Assembly (NCBI RefSeq): GCF_001307765.1
Contig: NZ_LKBA01000023.1
Coordinates: 162,011 to 226,010 of the forward strand
Source of the DNA: Aliiroseovarius crassostreae
GTDB lineage: Bacteria > Pseudomonadota > Alphaproteobacteria > Rhodobacterales > Rhodobacteraceae
Reading direction: 5' to 3'
DNA length: 64,000 bases
Both the position numbers and the translations under genes were made by a program. This document shows, piece after piece, positions 46,785 to 55,407 of the stretch (positions within the stretch are counted from its first letter, which is position 1; every line of letters starts with the position of its first letter). The notes below the pieces were generated by a model. That model was not told where the DNA came from and did no database searches. It saw only the letters and a list, made by a program, of their open reading frames with translations.

Positions 46785-46871
46785 TAGGGTTGTCGGAAGC
46801 CTTTTTCTCGCAACTCTCGAAGATTTCTTCGAGAGTTGCGTAGTAGGGGCCTTCACATTCTCTTTCGCCAT
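46785..46871 (-). pseudogene. 5' part of the small ORF split by two IS elements
   Basis: The start of the interrupted frame: ATG at 46871 (MAKENVKAPTTQLSKKSSRV, then ARKRLPTT) with AGAAGGG close upstream; an in-frame ATG also lies at 46883. It is basic at the N-terminus. An overlapping frame from 46932 (MLKAIPLSVKWRGVFLYEKG) is also open and could be the true gene instead. 46872-47023 otherwise holds nothing I can name. Confidence 0.4.
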
Positions 46872-47023
46872 AGCCCTTCTCATAAAGGAATACACCCCGC
46901 CACTTTACTGACAGGGGGATAGCTTTCAACATTTACGGCACAGGCTGGCGGAAAATCCGCCCCTTTTTCTGATCCGTATCTCTGATACTGTGCCCCGGCT
47001 TCGCGCACGGCTGTAATCATTGA

Positions 47024-48850
47024 TCACGCCACGCCAGCCATGTCTTCCTCGCTGTCGCTCGCCTGACGGGCCCACATGGCGGCATAGCGCCCCTCGCGGG
47101 CCAACAGCTCCTCATGGCGGCCCTGCTCGACCACTTGCCCCTGTTCCAGCACCACAATCTGGTCCGCGTCAGCAATGGTCGACAAACGGTGGGCGATGGT
47201 AATGACCGTGCGCCCCTGCCCCATTTCCCGCAGGCTGTCCTGAATATCGCGCTCGGTCTGGGTGTCCAGCGCCGAGGTGGCCTCATCCAAAAGCAGGATC
47301 GGCGGGTTTTTCAACAAGGTGCGCGCAATCCCCACGCGTTGTTTTTCCCCACCTGAGAGTTTCAATCCCCGCTCGCCAACAGGCGTTTCATAGCCTTCGG
47401 GCAAGCCCACGACAAAATCATGAATCTTTGCCGCTTTGGCGGCGGCCTCAACCTCGGCCCGCGTGGCGTCAGGATTTCCATAAGCGATATTGTAATAAAT
47501 CGTGTCGTTGAACAGAACCGTATCCTGCGGCACCACGCCAATTGCATCATGCAGGCTGTCCAGCGTCACATCCCGCACGTCCTGCCCATCGATTTTCAGC
47601 GCCCCCCCGCTCACATCGTAGAACCGAAACAAAAGCCGCCCGATGGTGGATTTTCCCGCTCCGGAGGGACCAACAATGGCCACAGTCTGTCCGGCCCCGG
47701 CCTTGAGCGAGACCCCTTTCAGGATCGGTCGATCCGCATCATAGCCAAATTGAAGATTGTCAAATTCCAACGCTGCGCCATCAACTTTCAGATCCGGCGC
47801 GCCCGGTTTGTCTACCACCTCGGCGGGTTGTTCGAGCAGGTCAAACATCTCTCCCATATCCACCAATGACTGGCGGATCTCTCGATAGACGGTGCCGAGA
47901 AAATTGAGCGGCATGGTGATCTGGATCATATAGGCGTTGACCATGACGAAATCGCCCACTGTCAGCTGGCCCTGTTCGACCCCGATCGCGGCCATGACCA
48001 TGACCGCCACCAGACCACCGGTGATCAGAAGCGCCTGACCGAAATTGAGAAAGGCCAGAGAATAGGAGGTCTTGAGGGCGGCCTTTTCATACCCCTCCAT
48101 CGCCACGTCGTAACGGGCTGCCTCACGCGCTTCGGCGCCGAAATACTTCACCGTTTCGAAATTGAGCAGGCTGTCGATCGCTTTCTGGTTGGCGTCCGTA
48201 TCCTGTTCATTCATCTCTTTGCGGATTTTCACCCGCCATTCCGTGACTTTGAATGTGAAGGTTACATAGGCCCAAATCGTCACAACAACGGCGACCAAAT
48301 ACCAGACATCAAAGACAAAAAACAGGATTGCGGCGATCATGGCCAGTTCAAGGATCAGCGGCCCCATGGAAAACAGAAGGAACCGCAAAAGGAACTCGAC
48401 CCCTTTCACCCCACGCTCAATGATCCGGCTCAGCCCCCCGGTCTTGCGCGTGATGTGATAGCGCATTGAGAGGCGGTGAATATGGGTAAACGTTTCAAGG
48501 GCAAGCTGGCGCAGGGCCCGCTGCCCAACGCGGGCAAAGATCGCATCACGCAATTGCTGAAACCCATTGGCCATCACCCGCGCCAGACCATAGGCCAGCG
48601 TCAGCCCAACCGCCCCCAGGCCAAGAAACGTGGCGGGGCTTGCGTCTTTGGCAAGCGCATCCACCGCTTCTTTGTAAAGGAAGGGCGTGGCCACGGTGAC
48701 CAGCTTGGACAGCAGCAACATTGCCATCGCCCAGATGACCCGTTTTTTCACCCAGCCCTGCCCCTCGGGCCAGAGATAGGGCAGAACGCGCTGAATAATC
48801 GTCAGGCTGTTGTCCGGAACTTTTGTTGCCGTGATGTGATTATGTCTCAT
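47024..48850 (-). CDS. Atm1-type ABC exporter
   Basis: A 608-residue half-transporter with six membrane helices in the first 320 residues and an ATPase domain after about 355. The TM region has the Atm1 signature KTGGLSRIIERGVKGVEFLL and LLNFETVKYFGAEAREA. The ATPase shows Walker A VGPSGAGKSTIGRLL, signature LSGGEKQRVGIARTLL and Walker B ILLLDEATSALD. Bacterial Atm1 homologues export glutathione conjugates or metal-glutathione complexes. It is transcribed alone, next to the IS pair. Confidence 0.9.
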   Translation of the reverse strand: MRHNHITATKVPDNSLTIIQRVLPYLWPEGQGWVKKRVIWAMAMLLLSKLVTVATPFLYKEAVDALAKDASPATFLGLGAVGLTLAYGLARVMANGFQQLRDAIFARVGQRALRQLALETFTHIHRLSMRYHITRKTGGLSRIIERGVKGVEFLLRFLLFSMGPLILELAMIAAILFFVFDVWYLVAVVVTIWAYVTFTFKVTEWRVKIRKEMNEQDTDANQKAIDSLLNFETVKYFGAEAREAARYDVAMEGYEKAALKTSYSLAFLNFGQALLITGGLVAVMVMAAIGVEQGQLTVGDFVMVNAYMIQITMPLNFLGTVYREIRQSLVDMGEMFDLLEQPAEVVDKPGAPDLKVDGAALEFDNLQFGYDADRPILKGVSLKAGAGQTVAIVGPSGAGKSTIGRLLFRFYDVSGGALKIDGQDVRDVTLDSLHDAIGVVPQDTVLFNDTIYYNIAYGNPDATRAEVEAAAKAAKIHDFVVGLPEGYETPVGERGLKLSGGEKQRVGIARTLLKNPPILLLDEATSALDTQTERDIQDSLREMGQGRTVITIAHRLSTIADADQIVVLEQGQVVEQGRHEELLAREGRYAAMWARQASDSEEDMAGVA

Positions 48851-48964
48851 GCAATGCCCTCTTCCTCACGCCCAGGCAGATCAAAGGATGGGCGAAACAA
48901 ACACATAGGCCCCCCCCTGCCAAAGGTCGAGGGGAACCCAGTGAATAAGCCGGTGACGGTCTGA

Positions 48965-50272
48965 TCAGTTTGCTACAGGCACATGAAACACCTGACCGGG
49001 ATAGATCAGATCCGGGTTGCGGATTTTGCCCCGGTTGGCATCAAACACCTGCACATACAGGACCCCTTCCCCCAAATTGTCGCGCGCAATGGCCCAAAGG
49101 GTTGCGCCCGGCTGCACCGTCACAAGGCGTGGACGGGAGGGGGCAGGATCCGGCTGAACTGCATCTGCGGCAGGCGCAGGCTCTGCCTCAGCGGCCAGAT
49201 CCGTCTTCTGAGCAGAAGCCACCCCGTCCGCACCTGCCCCATCTTGCGCACCAGACACAGGCTGTGGCGCTGGCGTGTCAGTGGCTTCAGAGGACAGGGT
49301 GGCAATCTGCGCAGGATCTTCCCGTTTGAACGGGGTTTCAACCCGCGACAGGACAGTGCCATTCGCATCACGGGCCTCGACGCTCAGATCATAAACTCCC
49401 GCAGCCACTGCAGGCAGGTCCATACGCCATTGCCCGTCTTCCCCGACCGTGGTGTCCATCAGCGCTGCACCATCCAGAAATACCTGAATTGTGGCGCCCG
49501 CAACCGACCGCCCAGCAAGGGTGACGGCTCCCAGCGCATCATAGGCGATGCTGTCGATCCGAACCTTATCGTCCTCATCATCCACGGCGTCCTGCAATAC
49601 CCTGATCCCCGCTTGATCCGCCAACAGCACCTGAGGCGCTGTCGGTGAACCGGTTTGCGCTCCGCTGTCTTGGGCAGTGTCACTTTGCGCAAGATCGTCG
49701 GCAGGATCTTTTTCGGGACTGGCGGAGGGGGCATCTGGCTCCGGCTCGGAGGTGGCCAGAACCGGTGCGGCGATCGGACCAATGATGACCGACTCGTCCG
49801 AGCTGCGGAGCTCTTGCCCATCGACCATCAGCTTCATGACGCGGGGGGTATCAGATGGGGGCAGCGACAGGAGTGCTACAAAATTGCCGCTGCCATCCAC
49901 CTCAACCTGCCCCGCTTCTGCATCATCCAGAAGGATCTGCACATGGGCGCCGGGAGGGGCCTGACCGGCAATAACCGCGGCCCCATCGGGGTCAACCCGC
50001 ACCACGTCGAACCGCGGCGCCTGTGCGGCTGGGTCTGCCTCGTCGGTCCCCGGATGCTCCGCCGTGTCCGTCGGGGCGGGCGCGGTCGTGGTGCCGGTCG
50101 TATCTTCGCCCGTCCCCGGTTCCGCAACCATCTGGGGTTGCCACCCTGTCGTTGCTGGCGCCCCGGTATCGCGCGACACCCACCAGCCAAGGGCCACAAG
50201 CACAAGCGCCAGCGCGGCACCGCCACCAACCAGCGCCCCGGCACCCATGCCGGAGGTTTTCTCTGAAGTCAT
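48965..50272 (-). CDS. LysM protein with repeated Ig-like segments
   Basis: A 435-residue membrane-anchored protein. One helix (AGALVGGGAALALVLVALGWWV, about 8-30) is followed by an acidic Pro/Ala-rich linker. Two similar beta-rich segments are visible (VDPDGAAVIAGQAPPGAHVQ and IDSIAYDALGAVTLAGRSVA), each followed by a G.W or GNF segment. The C-terminal LysM domain (VQPGATLWAIARDNLGEGVL) should bind peptidoglycan. This architecture is common in Rhodobacteraceae; function unknown. I chose the second ATG (50272) because AAGGGG then has proper spacing. Confidence 0.8.
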   Translation of the reverse strand: MTSEKTSGMGAGALVGGGAALALVLVALGWWVSRDTGAPATTGWQPQMVAEPGTGEDTTGTTTAPAPTDTAEHPGTDEADPAAQAPRFDVVRVDPDGAAVIAGQAPPGAHVQILLDDAEAGQVEVDGSGNFVALLSLPPSDTPRVMKLMVDGQELRSSDESVIIGPIAAPVLATSEPEPDAPSASPEKDPADDLAQSDTAQDSGAQTGSPTAPQVLLADQAGIRVLQDAVDDEDDKVRIDSIAYDALGAVTLAGRSVAGATIQVFLDGAALMDTTVGEDGQWRMDLPAVAAGVYDLSVEARDANGTVLSRVETPFKREDPAQIATLSSEATDTPAPQPVSGAQDGAGADGVASAQKTDLAAEAEPAPAADAVQPDPAPSRPRLVTVQPGATLWAIARDNLGEGVLYVQVFDANRGKIRNPDLIYPGQVFHVPVAN

Positions 50273-50516
50273 CTTCATCCCCTTATGGCCGGATCAACGG
50301 TCTTCCCTTCCTTTGATCTGGCCTGTTGTTTCACCTGTCAACACCTACGCATTTCACACTGATACCAATCCGATGTCCCGCCTCAGTTTTCGTTCATGAC
50401 CCTGTCTGTTTCAGGGCCGCAGGCTTGTCTTTTCCGCAAGGTCCGGCAAACCTGCCGTGACGCTTGAGCAAACCTAACAACCTCGTTATCACCGGTCAAA
50501 AGATCTATTGAAAGAA

Positions 50517-51104
50517 ATGCCTATGTCGCCCTCTGCCGCTCTCACCTATTCAGCCTCGGTCTGCGTGTTCTGTGGTGCACGTATGGGCAATGATCCCGCC
50601 TTTGAACACAGCGCGGTCCAACTGGGGCAGGTCCTCGCGAAAGAAGGCTGGCGTCTGGTCTATGGTGCCGGCGATGTGGGCATCATGGGGGCAGTGGCGA
50701 AATCGGCGCAGGCCGCTGGGGCCGAGACCTTTGGCGTGATCCCTGTGCATCTGATGGGGCGCGAAGTTGGCAAGCGGGACCTGACCGCCTTTGTGGTCAC
50801 CGAAAACATGCATGAACGCAAGAAAGTCATGTTCATGAACTCTGACGCGATTGTGGTGCTGCCGGGCGGGGCCGGGTCGCTGGACGAGTTTTTCGAAGTG
50901 CTGACCTGGCGCCAGCTGGGGTTGCACGACAAACCGATCATTTTGCTTAATATCAACGGCTATTGGGATCCGCTGATTGCCCTGATGGATCATGTGATCG
51001 CACAGGGCTTTGCCGGGCCTGACATCCGCGACAACACGCTGGCTGCGGATGATGTGGATCAGATTACAGCCCTTTTGCGCGACCGCCTGAGCGCGCGTTC
51101 CTGA
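50517..51104 (+). CDS. LOG family protein (TIGR00730 type)
   Basis: A Rossmann-fold protein of about 195 residues of the LOG family, whose members remove ribose 5'-phosphate from cytokinin-type or AMP-like nucleotides. SVCVFCGARMGNDPAF is at the N-terminus, GAGDVGIMGAVAKSAQAAG near residue 50, and VVLPGGAGSLDEFFEVLTWRQLG near residue 115, the PGGxGTxxE-type site with Ser in place of Thr. An ATG at 50523 is an alternative start. It converges with rarD and overlaps its 3' end by 46 bases. Confidence 0.88.
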   Translation: MPMSPSAALTYSASVCVFCGARMGNDPAFEHSAVQLGQVLAKEGWRLVYGAGDVGIMGAVAKSAQAAGAETFGVIPVHLMGREVGKRDLTAFVVTENMHERKKVMFMNSDAIVVLPGGAGSLDEFFEVLTWRQLGLHDKPIILLNINGYWDPLIALMDHVIAQGFAGPDIRDNTLAADDVDQITALLRDRLSARS

Positions 51105-51985
51105 CCGAAAGCGGCCAGAGAATAGATCACCAATGCGGCCCAGATCAGGGGCAGCGCAATGGCATGCCAGCGGGTCACGGGTTCGGCAAAAATCAGGCTT
51201 GCGCAGAGGAATTGCAGGCTTGGGTTCAGATATTGCACCACCCCCACCGTGGACAGGGGCAATTGCTTGGACGCATAGCTGAACAGGATCAGCGGACCCG
51301 CGGTCAGGGCCCCGGAGCCGATCAACATCAGGCTGTCAAAAAGGTCATGGCCAAACACCCCCAGATTGCGATCAAACAGCCCGGTCCAGCCTTGCAGATG
51401 CACCCCCGCCAACCAGATCAGCGCCAGAGGGGCCAAAAGCAGCACCTCAGCCGTAACTGAAACAACCGGCCCGGCCTGCACCCGTTTCTTGATCACACCG
51501 TAAAAGGCAAATGTGCTGGCCAGAAACAGTGAAATCCAAGGAGGCACCCCGAGACCAAAGGTGAGAATGGCCACGGCCAGAGCCGCCAGTCCAATGGCAA
51601 CCAGCTTGCCACGCCCAAGCACCTCGCCATAGATCATCCGCGCCAAAAGCACGGTCACCAGCGGGAAGATGTAATAGCCCAGGCTGGCCTCAACCGCCTT
51701 TCCGATCTGGATCGAAATGATGAACCCGCCCCAGTTGGCCGAAATCATCACGCTGGCAATGGCCACCAGCAACACCCCCTGGGGATCACGACGCAGATGG
51801 AAAAGATCTGGCAAGCGCCGCTGAACCGTCAGAACCGTGCTGAACAGGACAAGCGACCAAAGCGTGCGATGGCTGAGCAGTTCCAGCGGAGGAACATGCG
51901 CCAGAGCCTTGTAATAGAGCGGTGACAGCCCCCAGATGGTGCAGGCCAGCAAAATGGCAATAATGGCTTTGGTGCTGTCGCGCAT
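51059..51985 (-). CDS. rarD: RarD-type EamA transporter
   Basis: A 308-residue inner-membrane protein with about ten hydrophobic helices, the DMT/EamA fold. The start (KAIIAILLACTIWGLSPLYYK) and GFIISIQIGKAVEASLGYYIFPLV match the RarD family named for chloramphenicol sensitivity. The last helix ends in a basic tail (RALRRSRKRAVI). The substrate is not known. Its 3' end overlaps the LOG gene. Confidence 0.88.
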   Translation of the reverse strand: MRDSTKAIIAILLACTIWGLSPLYYKALAHVPPLELLSHRTLWSLVLFSTVLTVQRRLPDLFHLRRDPQGVLLVAIASVMISANWGGFIISIQIGKAVEASLGYYIFPLVTVLLARMIYGEVLGRGKLVAIGLAALAVAILTFGLGVPPWISLFLASTFAFYGVIKKRVQAGPVVSVTAEVLLLAPLALIWLAGVHLQGWTGLFDRNLGVFGHDLFDSLMLIGSGALTAGPLILFSYASKQLPLSTVGVVQYLNPSLQFLCASLIFAEPVTRWHAIALPLIWAALVIYSLAAFGQERALRRSRKRAVI

Positions 51986-52115
51986 CGGGGCTTTCCGGGA
52001 AGAGGTGAAAACGAAAGCATTTCACATGTGAATTCCGCGCGAAGATGGCATGGATTGGATCCAATCCCAAGCAAAAACCCCGGCCTGCCCTGAATTCACC
52101 GGCACGATCCCAAAC

Positions 52116-52524
52116 TCAGCTTTTGGAGTAGCGCAAGATCCCTGCAATCCCACTGGCCCCATCTGAGGGGTGGTTCACGCCGTCATGCACCACAAGTTCG
52201 GGGAAATCGAACGGGCTGACCCCATCCAGACAGGCGACATTTACCCCATATTCATTGGGGTTGAAGCGGCGCTGATGGTGGGTATAGATGCCACAAATCT
52301 TGCAGAAATAATGTTTCTGCTGTGCCTGTGCCAAATTGGTAGAGGGTGAGGCTATCCGCCCCTCCGGTAATGCGAATGCCATCAAGCGGGGCCGACACGG
52401 CCACCGCACCACGCATCCGACAAAAGCTGCAATCACAACGCCGGGCCCGGTCCAGGGCCTCGGACAACACCACGTCAAACTGGACTGCGCCACAATGACA
52501 GGCCGCTTTTCTCACATCACTCAT
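52116..52524 (-). pseudogene. GFA/CENP-V family gene broken by a frameshift
   Basis: Two adjoining frames encode the two halves of one GFA (glutathione-dependent formaldehyde-activating enzyme-like) protein. The first starts at 52524 with KAACHCGAVQFDV and RCDCSFCRMRGAVAV and leaves the family pattern after LYQFGTGTA. The second supplies KHYFCKICGIYTHHQRRFNP and the conserved end. The shift is near 52310-52322, where one extra base would restore YQFGTGTA-KHYFCK. All zinc-ligand Cys survive across the two frames, so the change looks recent, or is a sequencing error. Confidence 0.75.
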
Positions 52525-52552
52525 ACTCTTAACCTTTCCAATTCCACCAAAC

Positions 52553-52580
52553 AAAAAGGGGCGCCCAAAGAGCGCCCCTT
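52553..52580 (-). terminator. rho-independent terminator after sodB
   Basis: AAGGGGCGC and GCGCCCCTT pair around CCAAAGA, followed by TTTTTGTTT on the minus strand. It lies 27 bases past the sodB stop. Confidence 0.85.
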
Positions 52581-52606
52581 CGTAAAACCCGTTGCAATCG
52601 CGCTGC

Positions 52607-53206
52607 TTACAGGCGCGATGCCACGTTTTCCCAGTTCACCAGGTTTTCCAGGAAGTTGTCCAGATAGGCCGGGCGCTTGTTGCGGAAATCGATGTAGTAG
52701 GAATGCTCCCACACATCGCAGCCCAAAAGCGCGGTCTGGCCGAAGCAGAGCGGGTTCACGCCGTTTTCGGTCTTGGTCACAGCCAGCGACCCGTCAGCGT
52801 TTTTCACCAGCCAGGCCCAGCCCGAACCGAACTGACCAGCGCCAGCAGCAGCAAACTGCGATTTGAAATCGGCAACCGAACCGAAGTTCTCAACGATGGC
52901 TTTTTCCAGCTCACCCGGCATGGCGGATTTACCCGGCCCCATCATTTCCCAGAACTGGTTGTGGTTCCACAGCTGCGAAATGTTATTGAAGATGCCGTTT
53001 TGCGCCACGGACGATTTGTCATAGGTGCCGACAATGATCTCTTCAAGGGTCTTGCCCTCCCACTCGGTGCCAGCGATGGCGGCGTTGCCGTTGGTCACAT
53101 AGGCATTGTGGTGCAGGTCGTGGTGGAATTCCATGGTTTCCGCCGACATGCCAAACTCGGCAAGGGCGTCATGTGCATAAGGAAGGTCGGGAAGTTCAAA
53201 AGCCAT
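52607..53206 (-). CDS. sodB: superoxide dismutase (Fe/Mn)
   Basis: A 199-residue Fe/Mn superoxide dismutase. Metal ligands are the His in EFHHDLHHNAYV, the His in NHNQFWEMMGP, and the Asp and His in LGCDVWEHSYYIDF. The start at 53206 gives the canonical MAFELPDLPYAHDALAE, with GAGGG upstream. It is the conserved left neighbour of the secreted-protein locus. A degenerate second copy of its 5' end and leader lies at 54112-54209. Fe is more likely than Mn from the family, but this is not certain. Confidence 0.95.
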   Translation of the reverse strand: MAFELPDLPYAHDALAEFGMSAETMEFHHDLHHNAYVTNGNAAIAGTEWEGKTLEEIIVGTYDKSSVAQNGIFNNISQLWNHNQFWEMMGPGKSAMPGELEKAIVENFGSVADFKSQFAAAGAGQFGSGWAWLVKNADGSLAVTKTENGVNPLCFGQTALLGCDVWEHSYYIDFRNKRPAYLDNFLENLVNWENVASRL

Positions 53207-53299
53207 TGGTAGGGCCCTCATCTGTCGCGTGTTTTTGTTCTCGTTCTAAATGGGGTAGTTGGGTGGTATGGGTCAAGGGGAGAAGAGGGAAATCTCGCA

Positions 53300-53959
53300 T
53301 CATCCATCATTAATATGGTTCAGACATTCTTCTTTTGTCATGAAAACGGTCGTTGTATGCGTCGGGCCATTATAAATGAACTCCAACACTTTGACCGGTC
53401 CGCGAAAATACCCGGAAAACTCCTGACACATCTCATCTGCGTCAGGACCGTCAAACATGTTCATGCGCCCCGGTTCCAGATCGTCGAACGCATAAGAGTA
53501 TACGATCTGGTAAAGCCCGTTTTCGAAGGCAACACGTTCGGCGACGATCCCCGGAGACACTTCGCTTGGCATTGACAGATTCAGCGCCAACACCTCATTT
53601 CGGATTGCCTTACGGCCAATTGGCAGGCCGTTTATGTTGAAGGTAAACAAATTATACCCATATCCGACACCGCCCAGCAGGATAATGACCAGCCCCGCCC
53701 ATGACCAAAAGGACGGCACCCGATCATTGTTCATTGCGCGATACTGGCCACGGGCAAGCAGCAGGCAGTAAACAATACCCACAACAATGGCAAAATTCAT
53801 AATGCCGTCGGCCAGCCAGTCCTGATCGTTGACATAAAGCCCCAACGTACCAGCGGTGATCGCAATGAACACCCCCCGCATCAGGAAATTGAAGCCGACA
53901 AACCCGCCCCAATATGTCTGGGTTACCGTCAGCTCACCTGCAAAAAGTTTTCTCAACAT
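53300..53959 (-). CDS. unknown membrane protein of the sodB-soxG variable locus
   Basis: A protein of about 219 residues with three or four hydrophobic segments (GGFVGFNFLMRGVFIAITAGTL, IMNFAIVVGIVYCLLLARG, AGLVIILLGGVGYGYNLFTF) and then a soluble C-terminal domain of about 110 residues containing two Cys (DEMCQEF, KEECLNH). No family recognised. A longer start at 53992 lies inside a terminator hairpin, so the ATG at 53959 is more likely. Composition is more AT-rich than sodB. It stands between sodB and the remnant sodB head. Confidence 0.6.
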   Translation of the reverse strand: MLRKLFAGELTVTQTYWGGFVGFNFLMRGVFIAITAGTLGLYVNDQDWLADGIMNFAIVVGIVYCLLLARGQYRAMNNDRVPSFWSWAGLVIILLGGVGYGYNLFTFNINGLPIGRKAIRNEVLALNLSMPSEVSPGIVAERVAFENGLYQIVYSYAFDDLEPGRMNMFDGPDADEMCQEFSGYFRGPVKVLEFIYNGPTHTTTVFMTKEECLNHINDG

Positions 53960-53980
53960 TAAATAAATCCAAAACCAGTG

Positions 53981-54011
53981 AAAAAGGCGCATCTCAACTT
54001 AAAGATGCGCC
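53981..54011 (-). terminator. rho-independent terminator
   Basis: GGCGCATCT and AGATGCGCC form a 9-bp perfect stem around CAACTTAA, followed by TTTTT on the minus strand. It lies upstream of the membrane gene and would end transcription coming from gene A. Confidence 0.8.
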
Positions 54012-54111
54012 CAGAACAGTCCTTTTGGACGGGTTTGTCAATTAGGAAACACGCCTTTCCCCGGCACCGCAGCGGCGCCACTGGTCACAATCTCTTAGGG
54101 GGAGAGGCCAT

Positions 54112-54209
54112 GGTGGATTTTCATGCTTTGCCCAAACCCTCCTACTCGACAAACACGTCATGTGCGTAAGGAAGACAGGGGCGTTCAAAAGCCCCTGGTT
54201 GGGCTCTCA
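54112..54209 (-). pseudogene. degenerate copy of the sodB 5' end and leader
   Basis: In the best stretch, 54157-54193 matches sodB 53168-53204 at 31 of 37 bases. Translated it reads AFERPCLPYAHDVFVE, against AFELPDLPYAHDALAE in sodB, then hits a stop. The match runs upstream through the sodB ribosome-binding region (GAGCCCAACC against GAGGGCCCTACC), but the ATG is lost. It begins directly after the stop of gene A, which suggests that an ancestral A-sodB junction is preserved here. Confidence 0.75.
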
Positions 54210-54214
54210 CCACC

Positions 54215-54643
54215 TTATTTCACCTGACACGTCCCCGTGGACCGGAATGTATTTCGGAACCCGCGCGGCTTCATCGACATCGTCGCTGATAAATCCGATT
54301 TTTGAATGGTCAGGCGATAGGCCAAATCATGGGCCAACACCTTGCCGCCATACTGGTTTTTTCCCGGAACTTTCTTGACGGAGTAGGCAAAGGTGATGCG
54401 CTTGGCGTTGTCCACGGCAACTTGCCCTTCGATCGGATCCCCGAACATCTCCTGGATCAAACCATCCAGCACTTTGACCTCACCGGTCTTTTCATCATGC
54501 CAAACATAGAGGTCAGGCGGCAGGCTACCAGCATCCCCGCCGCTGCTTTCTTTTTGAATTTTGCAATAATACTCTGCCGCCGTCGCCTGCCCCAACGAGG
54601 CCCCAAGAGAAATGACTGCAACCGCCAGGAACTTTGTAAACAC
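54215..54643 (-). CDS. small secreted two-Cys protein A
   Basis: A 142-residue protein with a signal peptide (MFTKFLAVAVISLGASLGQA, cut before AEYYC) and a mature part of about 120 residues. One Cys lies four residues into the mature protein (EYYCKI) and one lies three residues from the end (GTCQVK), so a single disulfide tying both ends is likely. It shares TGEVKVLDGLI, G-PIE, DNAKR-T and GF-NTFR with protein B. It is preceded by a soxG tail remnant and followed by a sodB head remnant. No known family is certain; lysozyme-inhibitor-like folds are one possibility. Confidence 0.7.
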   Translation of the reverse strand: MFTKFLAVAVISLGASLGQATAAEYYCKIQKESSGGDAGSLPPDLYVWHDEKTGEVKVLDGLIQEMFGDPIEGQVAVDNAKRITFAYSVKKVPGKNQYGGKVLAHDLAYRLTIQKSDLSATMSMKPRGFRNTFRSTGTCQVK

Positions 54644-54752
54644 GTCTTACTCCTCAATCAGAAATCAAACCATCTATGATTGATTCCCTCATAGATTTAA
54701 AGAGTGCCAAGAACCAATCAGTTCAAAAAAACCATCTTTGCCGCAAGGTAAG

Positions 54753-54788
54753 AAAAGACCCCGGCGACCTGAACAATCACCGGGGTCT
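54753..54788 (-). terminator. rho-independent terminator after the soxG remnant
   Basis: AGACCCCGG and CCGGGGTCT form a 9-bp stem with a 16-base loop, followed by TTTTCTT on the minus strand. It probably belonged to the soxG copy of which the tail remains just upstream. Confidence 0.75.
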
Positions 54789-54811
54789 GCATGATCCAAT
54801 TTCGGTCCAGA

Positions 54812-54900
54812 TCAAGCCCAGACCTCGCCTCCCGGAAGCGCTGCATCCTTCAACAGGCCATAGGCAAATTGCTCCACGGAACGGAAGAAGACCGGGTTCC
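54812..54900 (-). pseudogene. remnant of a second soxG 3' end
   Basis: 54821-54893 matches the real soxG end (56431-56503) at 64 of 73 bases. Translated it reads FFRSVEQFAYGLLKDAALPG then GEVWA and stop, against CFRSVGQYAYDLLKDAALPG then GEVF in soxG. Upstream the similarity fades within 30 bases, right at the stop codon of gene B. The changes are mostly conservative, so it looks like a diverged allele from a related strain rather than a recent duplication. Confidence 0.8.
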
Positions 54901-54925
54901 CGTCCCCGCCATTCCCGTCATCAAC

Positions 54926-55342
54926 TCACACGATGCTGCATTTTCCTTTGCCGCGGAACGTATTAAGAAAACCCAAGGGTTTGACCGAGGTCCTGGCCTG
55001 CAGGTTCGCCTTCACAATTGTAAACTTATACACAATATTCTGCATCATCGCTGTGCCGCCTTCGGTCGTTCCAACCTTGAGCCCAGAGACATTCCAAGAA
55101 TAGGTCGTGCGCTTGGCGTTATCCGTCGAAATACGGGCTTCAATCGGTTGACCATAGATCTCCTTGATTAACCCGTCGAAAACAACAACTTCACCTGTCG
55201 CCTTATCATGTTCGATAAACGTTACGGATGGGATCAACCAATCTTCGTGACCGGTATCTGGCTTGACCTCACATTTATATGTATCAGCGATTGCAGAAAA
55301 TGGTGCCAAAGCAACAACGCCAGCAAATACGAGATGTTTCAT
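54926..55342 (-). CDS. small secreted two-Cys protein B
   Basis: A 138-residue protein with a signal peptide (MKHLVFAGVVALAPFSAIA, cut before DTYKC) and the same two-Cys layout: TYKCEV at the mature N-terminus and GKCSIV at the end. It is the closest relative of A, sharing TGEVVVFDGLIKE, GQPIEA, STDNAKRTTY, YKFTIVKANLQA and KPLGFLNTFRGKGKC. Its stop is followed at once by the soxG remnant. Codons are more AT-rich than those of soxG. Function unknown. Confidence 0.7.
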   Translation of the reverse strand: MKHLVFAGVVALAPFSAIADTYKCEVKPDTGHEDWLIPSVTFIEHDKATGEVVVFDGLIKEIYGQPIEARISTDNAKRTTYSWNVSGLKVGTTEGGTAMMQNIVYKFTIVKANLQARTSVKPLGFLNTFRGKGKCSIV

Positions 55343-55407
55343 TTTGTTCTCCTAATTAATGGATAAGTATTTTTGCAGTGATTTCACCGTTGCAGGTGAT
55401 GATCTTG

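Noticed and set aside
46720..46932. A 70-codon minus-strand ORF as a gene in its present form
   Set aside because: Its last third lies inside IS B, so it is at most the start of an interrupted gene; it is noted there as an alternative frame.
53960..53992. Upstream start for the membrane protein at 53992
   Set aside because: That ATG is inside a terminator hairpin and T-run, and the ATG at 53959 gives a complete protein.
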